From Flavobacterium psychrolimnae (lineage in GTDB: Bacteria; Bacteroidota; Bacteroidia; Flavobacteriales; Flavobacteriaceae): a stretch of DNA of 64,000 nt. Below are positions 1-6,727 of the stretch, in pieces; position 1 is the stretch's first letter, and the number at the start of each line of letters is the position of its first letter. Made by a program: the position numbers and the translations under genes. The stretch lies in contig NZ_QNUX01000013.1 of the NCBI RefSeq assembly GCF_003312425.1, positions 1-64,000 on the forward strand, read 5' to 3'. Below the pieces are notes generated by a model. The model was given only the letters and a program-made list of their open reading frames with translations. It was not told the DNA's origin and did no database searches.

Positions 1-96
1 TAGGTGGTCAATTTGAACTGGAAAGTGGTGGTCAGTTTGCTCCGAAACTGGTGGTCAATTTGCACTGGAATAGGATGGTCAATTTGACTGGTTTTT
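1..96. mobile_element. Terminus of an IS21-like element (four end repeats)
   Basis: Four imperfect direct repeats of the type GGTGGTCAATTTGMACTGGAA start at 3, 27, 50 and 74, a period of 23-24 bp. Multiple terminal repeats of this kind are typical of the ends of Bacteroidetes IS21-family elements, where IstA binds. The element body lies left of the window. Its end cuts into an IS1182-type transposase at about position 97-100, where homology with the second IS1182 copy (4101 onwards) stops. The IS21 assignment is from the repeat pattern only, since no istA/istB is visible. Confidence 0.6.
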
Positions 97-447
97 CCAC
101 TTTGATGCGATCGGGTTATTTTTTCTGAAATCTGTAATGCTTTGGTAATTAGGACGATTATCCTCTAAGAGCCATTGCATTTCAATGTTTCTTAAACATT
201 CCTTTTCTAGATCTCTACCACTTCTGATTCCGTTGAGATAACCGTATAAATAGATCTTTAGAAATAATTTACTATTGAAACTCGGACGACCTTCAGTCTT
301 GAGCGCTTTTACAGCGAAATCGAGTTTAGAGAGATCAACATACTCAACAAAGGCATCTATAAATCGCACCTGGTTATCGGGACTTATAGTATCTTCTAAA
401 CTTGAAAAACGCATTTGTTGACGGGAAACACCTGTGATGTGTTGCAT
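97..447 (-). pseudogene. IS1182-type transposase, N-terminal fragment
   Basis: This encodes about 117 residues of the N-terminal domain of an IS1182/IS5-group DDE transposase, including the segments RFIDAFVE, GRPSFNSK, YGYLNGIRSGRDLE and ITDFRKNN. Full-length members have roughly 450-520 residues. The catalytic part is missing because the IS21-like end is inserted after residues IASK; the last few residues are read from the IS21-like sequence. The ATG at 447 is kept, unlike in the second copy at 3951-4449. It is inactive. Confidence 0.85.
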
Positions 448-537
448 TCTTAAAAATACGAAAAATCTTCTTTTTATATTAGTATTTTGTTATATTTGAT
501 GATAATACAACGGAGGTTTTTTCACAGACTGACGTTA
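100..537. repeat. Direct repeat, copy 1 (IS1182 fragment plus upstream flank)
   Basis: About 438 bp match 4101-4538 with scattered substitutions and small indels. The repeat covers the transposase N-terminus, its upstream region (including the runs AAAAATACGAAAAATCTTC and ACAACGGA) and the sequence TTCACAGACTGACGTTA. The two copies diverge immediately after GACGTTA, which is the start of a cassette-like unit in each case. Confidence 0.85.
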
Positions 538-547
538 CCAGCAATAT
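531..547 (+). other. Cassette 1 start boundary (attC-like right half)
   Basis: GACGTTACCAGCAATAT marks the left edge of unit 1. The reverse complement (ATATTGCTGGTAAC) matches the 3' edge of the same unit at about 1191-1204 (ATACTGCTGGTTAC). GACGTT also opens the other two units, at 1321 and 4532. The function is inferred from this shared architecture. Confidence 0.5.
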
Positions 548-557
548 TAAACCACAA

Positions 558-1187
558 ATGACAAACATTTCCGAAACATTAACCGAAACAATTAAAGATG
601 ATAAATTTCAAGATGTAATTGTTGATTTATCTGAAACTACTCTAGATACTTTATTAAAAGATGGAGCTTTAAAAGATATTCCTATCATTGGGGTAGTTGG
701 AATAGCAAAAACTACATTGACAGTTCAAGATAAACTTTTCACCAAAAAGTTAATGGTATTTCTTCTTCAATTAAAAAAGACATCTAACGAAAGTAGAAAG
801 AAACAAATTGAGAAAATTGAGAAAGATCCTGAATACAAAACCAAAGTTGGAGAAAAATTACTTTATATAATTGACAAATGTGAAGATCATGAGAAAGCTA
901 AATATATTGGAAAACTTTTTCAATGTTTTATTGAAGAAAAAATAGAATATGAAAATTTCCTTCGTGCGTCAAGAAGTATCGAATTAACATATTTAGGCGA
1001 TTTAAAAAGATTTATAAATGAAAAATGGAAAAATATGGGAATGGAAGAAGGTGGAGATTTGCTTGGCGCAGGTTTAATGGATGCTATTTATTCATCAGGT
1101 GAAGCAATGCATGGTGCTAGTAATTCATCTTTAAAATTAGAAGTATCTTACATTGGTAAAATGATACAGGAATTGCTTGCTGAATAG
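558..1187 (+). CDS. Cassette 1 protein of unknown function
   Basis: This 209-residue soluble protein is not recognised. A hydrophobic segment at about residues 40-55 (DIPIIGVVGIAKT) is followed by a highly charged, probably helical region, KKQIEKIEKDPEYKTKVGEK. There is a Gly-rich stretch near residues 165-175 (GGDLLGAGLMDAIY). It is the only gene of a unit bounded by GACGTTACCAGC and GCTGGTTACAGC. The ATG at 558 lies 20 bp downstream of that boundary, so its promoter is probably in the junction or further upstream. Single-gene cargo of this kind is often defence or stress related, but nothing in the sequence shows that. Confidence 0.75.
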   Translation: MTNISETLTETIKDDKFQDVIVDLSETTLDTLLKDGALKDIPIIGVVGIAKTTLTVQDKLFTKKLMVFLLQLKKTSNESRKKQIEKIEKDPEYKTKVGEKLLYIIDKCEDHEKAKYIGKLFQCFIEEKIEYENFLRASRSIELTYLGDLKRFINEKWKNMGMEEGGDLLGAGLMDAIYSSGEAMHGASNSSLKLEVSYIGKMIQELLAE

Positions 1188-1190
1188 AAA

Positions 1191-1331
1191 ATACTGCTGG
1201 TTACAGCTAGTAAGCAATAGTCGGGAATCAGGCTTAATGGGAAGATTGTTTTGTGTTTGGAAAACTAGTGACAATCCGAAAATAATTGCTTTATTTAGCC
1301 CGACCATCGCCTACTAGCAAGACGTTGGCAG
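1191..1331. repeat. Cassette 1/2 junction, attC-like imperfect palindrome
   Basis: The junction runs from CTGGTTACAGC to GACGTTGGCAG. The arms at 1206-1225 and 1299-1318 are 20 nt each and match at 17 positions. All three mismatches are A on the left and C on the right of the top strand, so they become T.G wobbles if the bottom strand folds. Inner arms at 1231-1238 with 1293-1300, and at 1244-1248 with 1272-1276, extend the fold. The right arm has about four extra bases between the stem and GTT, like unpaired bases in attC sites. No coding content is seen. Confidence 0.6.
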
Positions 1332-1333
1332 AA

Positions 1334-2137
1334 ATGCAACCAAAAAACACGAAAAAACTAACAACTACCAAATATTTAATTGCCACTTTTTTAAAAATGA
1401 TAAAAATAAATCCATCGATAAAGCATCATTTACTAATCGGAATTTTTATCTGTTTTTGGTTTTTCATTTTTGCTTATTTTATCAAACCATTTGATGATGG
1501 AACAATAAGTTCAAAACAATGGATACTGATAAGTACTGGATTTAGTCTTATTGCGTTTCTATGTTATGGCTTAATTGCAGTAATTCAAAAAAGTTTTTAT
1601 CAAAAAGTATTAAAATGGAATATTCTTTATGAAATAAATATCCTTTTACTTTTCCATTTGCTTTTTTTAGTAATGACATATTTTTATTATAAATCTCCTA
1701 TTTTAAATGGAGGATTTGGTTTTTTAGAATTTTTGCAAGTAATAATTCTCAAGTCTGCTTTGATTTCAACACCAATTATAGTTTTAGCAAGGATATATTC
1801 TGTTAAGTTAATTCCAATACAAGACGAAAATATTGTTATTAGAGGAGAAAATAAGTTAGATGTTTTAAAAATAAAAAAAAGTGACTTGGTATGCGTTTCT
1901 AATTCGCAAAATTATGTCGAAATTTTCTTTTTGGAGGGAAATCAATTAAAAGCAAAACTAATTCGAAGTTCACTTAAAAAAATCCATAAAGATTTCGACT
2001 TTTTAATTCAAATCCATCGCTCCCATTTAATAAATCCAATCCATTTTAAATCTTGGAAAAATCAAGAAACCGTTTTTCTGACTCAAATTGAATTACCAGT
2101 TTCTAAAAATTATAAAGAACAATTATTGTCTTTATAA
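1334..2137 (+). CDS. Membrane-anchored LytTR-type DNA-binding regulator
   Basis: The first half has four hydrophobic helices at about residues 33-150 (for example LLIGIFICFWFFIFAY). The C-terminal 95 residues form a LytTR DNA-binding domain, with the typical SQNYVEIFF strand and an IQIHRSHLINP segment. There is no receiver domain, so it resembles the one-component membrane LytTR regulators common in Bacteroidetes. An in-frame extension to 1286 would read through the attC-like junction, so the ATG at 1334 is preferred; the ATG at 1397 is also possible. It precedes the amidohydrolase at 2239, and a 21-bp-spaced direct repeat lies between them. It probably controls that gene. Confidence 0.8.
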   Translation: MQPKNTKKLTTTKYLIATFLKMIKINPSIKHHLLIGIFICFWFFIFAYFIKPFDDGTISSKQWILISTGFSLIAFLCYGLIAVIQKSFYQKVLKWNILYEINILLLFHLLFLVMTYFYYKSPILNGGFGFLEFLQVIILKSALISTPIIVLARIYSVKLIPIQDENIVIRGENKLDVLKIKKSDLVCVSNSQNYVEIFFLEGNQLKAKLIRSSLKKIHKDFDFLIQIHRSHLINPIHFKSWKNQETVFLTQIELPVSKNYKEQLLSL

Positions 2138-2138
2138 T

Positions 2139-2171
2139 TTTCATACCTAAAATAGCGTATTTCATACCTAA
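2139..2171 (+). promoter_or_regulatory. Candidate LytTR operator: TTTCATACCTAA repeated at 21 bp
   Basis: Identical 12-mers TTTCATACCTAA start at 2139 and 2160, exactly two helical turns apart. LytTR proteins bind paired direct repeats with this spacing. The site lies between the LytTR gene and the amidohydrolase, with a possible -7 element TATCTTCA at 2194. Confidence 0.55.
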
Positions 2172-2238
2172 TAACTATTCACGGTAGAAATCATATCTTC
2201 ACAACCTTATTTTTACAACATAATTAAAATAATAATTT

Positions 2239-3762
2239 ATGAAAAAAATGAGATTTAGGAAATTGCTATACGTTGTTATGGGACTATTAAGCATTTCTGT
2301 TTGTGTATTTTTGTGGTCGGATAATGAATTAAATAAGGTTTTAGGTAAATCGACAAAAGTTATTGATATTTCTTCAATTGTTAAACCAACCGAAATAATT
2401 CAAATAAAAAATACAAACGTACTTTCAGACGATTGTAGCCACTTCATTAAAAATCAAGATGTAATTATTAAAAATGGCAAAATAATTCGTTTAGGAGAAA
2501 ATCAACCTGTCGAAAATAATGCTTTAATAATTGATGGAACAGATAAATATTTAATTCCAGGTCTTATTGATTCTCACGTTCATTTAAAAGAAAGCAAAAA
2601 CGATTTATTTTTATATTTAGTTAATGGAGTAACTTCTATTAGAGAAATGGCTGGAAGACCAATTACTTTAGAATGGAGAAAAGCAATACAAAAAAATGGG
2701 TTTGGACCACGAATGTTTGTCGCATCGCCTGTAATATTCAGTAGTGAAAGTGGATTAACAGGGTATTACTATAGTTGGACTAGACAATCAATTAATTATT
2801 CGACAAAAGATGATGCTGAAAAAGAAATAAAAAAGATTAAAGAACAAGGTTATGATGCAGTTAAAATGTACGGTTTTGTTAATCCTGAAATGTTTAAAAC
2901 TACAATCGACATTTCCCAAAAATATAATATTCCTGTTATTGGACATATTCCTTTAGTTAATTTAGATGTGTTTTATACTTCAGGTCAAAAAGAGGTTGCT
3001 CACGTTGAAGAATTAACGGTAAAAACTATTGATGATTTTGGAAAATCAATTTCTAAAAATTCAAAAGAATTTCTAGCCTATTTAAAAATACGTTCAGTCC
3101 AAATTGCAAAAAAACTAAAAAAAAATAATATTAGCGTAACTTCAACTGTTTGGTTATGTGAGAGTTTTTTAAATCAAAGATTTGACTTAAAATTGAAACT
3201 TAAAGAAATAGAACTAAAATATGTCAATCCAAAAATTATTGAAGGAACACCAATTTACAAATTAGGTTGGTTACCAACTAAAAATGGGTATGAATATGAT
3301 GGAGAAGATAATCTAGACACAAAAAAAATATCATTAATTTACTGGAAAACTTATGCAGAAGCAATTCATATTATGACAAAAGCATTGGTTGATAATAAAG
3401 TTACAATTATGGCTGGAACAGATGCCAATGTAGCAACAGTTGTTCCGGGATTTTCACTTCACGATGAGTTACAATCTTTATCAAAATTAGGATTGACAAA
3501 CTCACAAACACTTTATTCCGCAACAGTAGAGCCGAGCAATTGGATGAAAAGAAATACTGGAAAAATAAAAGTTGGATATAATTCAGATTTAGTGCTACTT
3601 TCAAAAAACCCATTAGAGGATTTGAAAAACACAAAAACAATTGAATATGTTTTCTTTGACAAAAATATGATTGATAAAGTTCAAATCGCAACTATTCTGA
3701 AAGCAATGGAAGAAGCGAATAATGAAAATAGAAGTATAAACATTGACGAATATATTAAGTGA
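2239..3762 (+). CDS. Membrane-anchored amidohydrolase family protein
   Basis: This 507-residue protein has an N-terminal hydrophobic segment (residues 8-26) that would place the enzyme outside the inner membrane. The metal-dependent amidohydrolase signature is clear: GLIDSHVHL near residue 110 carries the first two His ligands, GHIP near 235 and HVEE near 254 supply further ligands, and AGTDANV near 395 the catalytic Asp. The last 70 residues, with LGLTNSQTLYSATVEPSNWM, match imidazolonepropionase-like prolidase and amidohydrolase subfamilies. The substrate is unknown. It is the second gene of cassette unit 2, behind the LytTR regulator, and its stop codon is 10 bp before the closing palindrome. 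Confidence 0.8.
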   Translation: MKKMRFRKLLYVVMGLLSISVCVFLWSDNELNKVLGKSTKVIDISSIVKPTEIIQIKNTNVLSDDCSHFIKNQDVIIKNGKIIRLGENQPVENNALIIDGTDKYLIPGLIDSHVHLKESKNDLFLYLVNGVTSIREMAGRPITLEWRKAIQKNGFGPRMFVASPVIFSSESGLTGYYYSWTRQSINYSTKDDAEKEIKKIKEQGYDAVKMYGFVNPEMFKTTIDISQKYNIPVIGHIPLVNLDVFYTSGQKEVAHVEELTVKTIDDFGKSISKNSKEFLAYLKIRSVQIAKKLKKNNISVTSTVWLCESFLNQRFDLKLKLKEIELKYVNPKIIEGTPIYKLGWLPTKNGYEYDGEDNLDTKKISLIYWKTYAEAIHIMTKALVDNKVTIMAGTDANVATVVPGFSLHDELQSLSKLGLTNSQTLYSATVEPSNWMKRNTGKIKVGYNSDLVLLSKNPLEDLKNTKTIEYVFFDKNMIDKVQIATILKAMEEANNENRSINIDEYIK

Positions 3763-3771
3763 AAAATGCTC

Positions 3772-3852
3772 TATCTGCCAACAGCTAGAGATTCGTTGCG
3801 TGCGCAGCACGAACAATGAAACTCCGGTTGAACGGAACCGGTCACTGGCAGG
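3772..3852. repeat. Cassette 2 closing junction, structured palindrome
   Basis: CTGCCA at 3775-3780 pairs with TGGCAG at 3846-3851. Nested inside are a hairpin TTCGT/ACGAA (3792-3796 with 3809-3813) with an inner TGCG/CGCA, and a perfect stem CCGGTT/AACCGG (3824-3829 with 3836-3841). The left edge TCTGCCAACAGC is the reverse complement of the unit 2 start (GTTGGCAGA at 1324). ACAGCTAG after the edge is shared with the previous junction (1203-1210). The sequence is much richer in GC than its surroundings. Confidence 0.55.
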
Positions 3853-3950
3853 AACTATAGAGTTATCGTAAAGTTTTGAGAGAGAATTTCAAGAGGATTT
3901 AGTGTCCTCTTTTTTTGAGAAGCATTTTGGGTTTAGTTTCGTATTTTCCA

Positions 3951-4449
3951 TCACTTTTGCACACAAGTTTCCTTACCCATAAAATTAGTTTTCACAGGAA
4001 ATTGTGTTTTGGCTTCCTCTAAAAAACCATCGGTAGATATGGTTTCGCCACTTATCAAATCAGCATCTTTCAATAACGAAACAAATAGTTTGAAAGTGTT
4101 CTTTGATGCGATTGGGTTATTCTTTCTGAAATCTGTAATGCTTTCGTAATTGGGACGAATATCTTCTAAAAACCGTTGTATTGCCACGTTTCTCAAAGAT
4201 TCCTTTTGTAAATCTCGACCACTTCAGACCCATTGAGGTAACCGTATAAATAGATCTTTAGAAATACTTTATTTTTGAAACTTGGGCGACCTTCAATCTT
4301 GAGCGCTTTTACAGCAAAATCGAGCTTAGAGAGGTCAGTAAACTCTACAAAAGAATCTATAAATCGCACCTGATTATCGGGACTTATAGTATCTTCTAAA
4401 CTTGAAAAACGCATTTGCTGACGGGAAATACCTGTGAAATGTTGTATCT
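3951..4449 (-). pseudogene. IS1182-type transposase remnant, second copy
   Basis: The same N-terminal transposase domain as at 97-447, more decayed. The start codon equivalent is ATA instead of ATG. A short deletion near 4228 (in the NGIRSGRDLE region) shifts the frame. The reading then continues through ITDFRKNNPIASK, LLKDADLI and GETISTDG before leaving the family at about 4016. The catalytic domain is absent. It shows what the first copy looked like beyond the IS21-like insertion point. Confidence 0.85.
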
Positions 4450-4538
4450 TTAAAAATACGAAAAATCTTCTTTTTACACAAGTATTTTTGTTATATTTGA
4501 TCATAATACAACGGACGTTTTTTCACAGACTGACGTTA
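4101..4538. repeat. Direct repeat, copy 2 (IS1182 fragment plus upstream flank)
   Basis: This is the partner of 100-537, in the same orientation. Recombination between the copies would delete units 1 and 2 as a 4-kb circle. The match ends at GACGTTA (4532-4538), after which unit 3 begins with GGCACAATC. Confidence 0.85.
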
Positions 4539-4579
4539 GGCACAATCTTAAAAAAAAACAGTAAGAAAAACAACATATA

Positions 4580-5438
4580 ATGACATCAAAACCAAGAAGA
4601 ATAGGATTTTACTACTTAACATTAGTTTCAGGAGATAACAATGTAGAAAATGCCTTCAACGAAACATTAAATCATATTAATAGTCTTCCTAAACTTGAAA
4701 GAAATATAACAATCAAAAATCCAAAATTTGGTTTTTTTAGAAAGCATAAATTCAAATACTCAAAATACAATACATAAAATTATTCTTAAAAGTGCTTCTC
4801 ATAGTTTTAGACCTCCATTAATTCATCGAAATACAATTATAGAACGTGAAAGTCCAAAAAGTATGGAAGAAGGAGAAACTCAAAAAACCCATTTGATTAC
4901 AAAAGCTATTAACGGAGATGTTATAGTAATCTTAGAAAAACACCAAGCAGGCTTAACTATTCAACAGGTAAAACATTATTTAAATAGTTTTGCTTTTTCT
5001 GTAGATTCCGATGTTCCAGTTAGATTTGATTTTGAAGCTATTGCCAAAGATAATTTTTTAGAAGAAATAGAAAGTATGTCAAGAATTATAAGTGCTGATG
5101 TATACGTTGATAAACAATTATTGGGTAGTGAAGTACTTGATTTTTCAGAAAGAACAAATACAGTAAAGCACGAAGTAATAATTTCAGTAAAAGCTAAAAA
5201 CAAAGATAATATCTTTGATTTTACACGAGATGTATATGCTAAATTGAATGGTGGGCATAATGAAATACAAAGATTAAGAGTTGTAGGTCGAAATACTGAC
5301 AACAACGTGGTTAAAATAAATACTGATTTTATTGAAAGACAAGAATATGTAAAACCGAGAAGAAATGAAGTGACAGGCGAAATTAGTACAGAAGACCTTT
5401 TTGAAGAAATGGAAACAGTTTTAAGCAACTTTAACTAA
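4580..5438 (+). pseudogene. Cassette 3 soluble protein, broken by a T-run frameshift
   Basis: Two overlapping frames make one protein. The first runs from the ATG at 4580 to about residue 53 (KFGF). The second has no ATG and opens after a stop at 4707, continuing LESINSNTQN to the stop at 5438. The break is at a run of seven T (4732-4738); six T would join the frames smoothly into a protein of about 285 residues ending in EDLFEEMETVLSNFN. The family is not recognised. The run could be a real inactivating indel, a sequencing error or a phase-variable tract. The adjacent membrane gene starts 3 bp after it. Confidence 0.65.
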
Positions 5439-5440
5439 AA

Positions 5441-5974
5441 ATGTATTTAGAATTTTTATTATTAATCGCTGATTATTTCAGAACCGTTTCAAGAAGAATT
5501 TTCTATTTTGAATGGTTATTTCCGTTAATTATTGGGATTGGAATTTTTTTACTTTTATTATTTGGTTCATCAACTTCCGCAACTGTTATTTTTAAAGATA
5601 ATGCAATAAATCTTTTAGGGATTTTGGTTGGTTTTTCAATAACAGTTATTACTATACTTACAACAGGTCAAGGCCAAAATTTAGATGAAATTAAAAAGAC
5701 AAAAACTACAATAAAAATCAGCAATGATACAATAACATTATTTAGACTTTTACTTATAAATTTTACTTATTCTGTAATAATTGAAGTTGCACTTATAATT
5801 GTCTGTTTAATCTATCCTTTAATTATTGACAATATTAAAATAGATGCAAATATTAAATATGCTGGATTCTCAATTTTAGTGTTTTTAATTTTACATATTA
5901 TGCTTTTAACAATGCGGAATTTAACCGATTTCTACCTAATTTTAATAAAACCCACAAGAAAAGCCAGTGTCTAA
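5441..5974 (+). CDS. Cassette 3 membrane protein of unknown function
   Basis: This 177-residue protein has four hydrophobic segments at about residues 25-45, 55-75, 100-130 and 140-160. A Lys/Thr-rich, probably cytoplasmic loop (DEIKKTKTTIKI) lies after the second. No domain is recognised. It starts 3 bp after the frameshifted soluble gene, so the two form a pair. A soluble protein with a small membrane partner on one mobile unit recalls two-gene defence or toxin pairs, but the sequence alone does not prove it. Its stop codon lies within the closing boundary GTCTAACAGCC. Confidence 0.75.
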   Translation: MYLEFLLLIADYFRTVSRRIFYFEWLFPLIIGIGIFLLLLFGSSTSATVIFKDNAINLLGILVGFSITVITILTTGQGQNLDEIKKTKTTIKISNDTITLFRLLLINFTYSVIIEVALIIVCLIYPLIIDNIKIDANIKYAGFSILVFLILHIMLLTMRNLTDFYLILIKPTRKASV

Positions 5975-6150
5975 CAGCCATTCCTATGTAAAGCATCATT
6001 AAGTTATTAACAACTTTTAAGAGGGTGATATGTAGGGTGTTTTTCGAGTATGGAATTCCGTTCCAGCGGCTTGTTGGAAAAGTCGGAAACAACTTTTTGT
6101 CCGCTGAAAGCTTTGGACTGAAAAAGTTATTCTAACTTTTTCAATGATGC
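5966..6150. repeat. Cassette 3 closing junction, nested palindromes
   Basis: GTGTCTAACAGCC (about 5968-5980) is complementary to the unit 3 start GTTAGGCAC (4535). The arms GCATCATT...AACTTTT (5993-6018) and AAAAGTT...AATGATGC (6122-6150) form a long imperfect stem. Inside it CAGCGG (6064-6069) pairs with CCGCTG (6101-6106), and GTTG with CAAC. No GACGTT opening follows directly, so this may be the last intact unit. Confidence 0.5.
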
Positions 6151-6217
6151 CAAGAATTCATTTCTCTTTTACTTCATATTATTTCTTTTTATAATCTTAA
6201 AGCTCACACTCCTATAT

Positions 6218-6245
6218 GTGGTTCTCGTTATGAGAACGAGACCAC
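6218..6245. repeat. Hairpin GTGGTTCTCGTT/GAGAACGAGACCAC
   Basis: A 28-nt sequence folds into a stem of 11-12 pairs with a single bulge and a very short loop. There is no T run, so it is not an obvious terminator. It lies in a 750-bp stretch without an intact gene between the cassettes and the Crp-type regulator. Confidence 0.5.
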
Positions 6246-6372
6246 CAGCATCGGTTTGATTGTAAGAATAAAAATAGCTGCCTACTACAAAATGCGGCTT
6301 CTTTTAAAGAACCACCCTAGCTGTTTTGCACTCTATTCTCTGATATGGTTGAGTTTTTTAAGAATGTTATTT

Positions 6373-6513
6373 TTATTTTTCTAACACTAAATTTCTATTA
6401 ATTTTATAGGGTGTTTCGGTTTTAATCATCGAAAGTATTCTTCGTGCCAATTTATGGGCTATTTTAATAATGACGTTCTTTACGTTCTTGCCTTGATGTT
6501 TGCGGTAATAGTT
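6373..6513 (-). pseudogene. IS110-like transposase, C-terminal remnant
   Basis: The minus strand reads about 46 residues ending at a stop at 6373-6375. They include YYRKHQGKNVK, IAHKLARRILSMI and TETPY, the C-terminal end of IS110/IS1111-type transposases (the AHKLxRIIYxM...PY pattern). Upstream the frame is interrupted by stops. It is a dead fragment marking the edge of the accessory island. Confidence 0.55.
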
Positions 6514-6727
6514 TTACATTTCGGCATCCTAGCTAACTGGTTCTCGTTTGAAATGAGTGCATACTTACCTTATAAAAACAAGTCGAAGCGTTTACAACAC
6601 GCCTACTATACTACTAAACTGAAGTTATTAAAATAAATGTATTAGCTAAAATAATTAAACTATTTAAAAAAAATAAATTCTAAAATCTATTTTTGACTAC
6701 TTTTATGAACTTTCAAAAAACAAATAA

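Noticed and set aside
1286..1333. N-terminal extension of the LytTR regulator to 1286
   Set aside because: It would translate the right arm of the cassette junction palindrome, so the ATG at 1334 is preferred.
3407..3816. Minus-strand frames inside and after the amidohydrolase gene
   Set aside because: They are antisense shadows without family features, overlapping a well-supported gene.
4728..5438. Separate gene starting with TTG at 4728
   Set aside because: The frame has no ATG and its start reads straight on from the previous frame if one T is removed, so it is treated as the second part of one frameshifted gene.
531..6150. A true integron
   Set aside because: No integrase gene, no promoter-attI arrangement and only partial fit to the attC consensus; reported as attC-like only.
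6454..6636. Open frame of 60 residues on the plus strand
   Set aside because: It overlaps the minus-strand IS110-like remnant, has no recognisable features and is best seen as its shadow.
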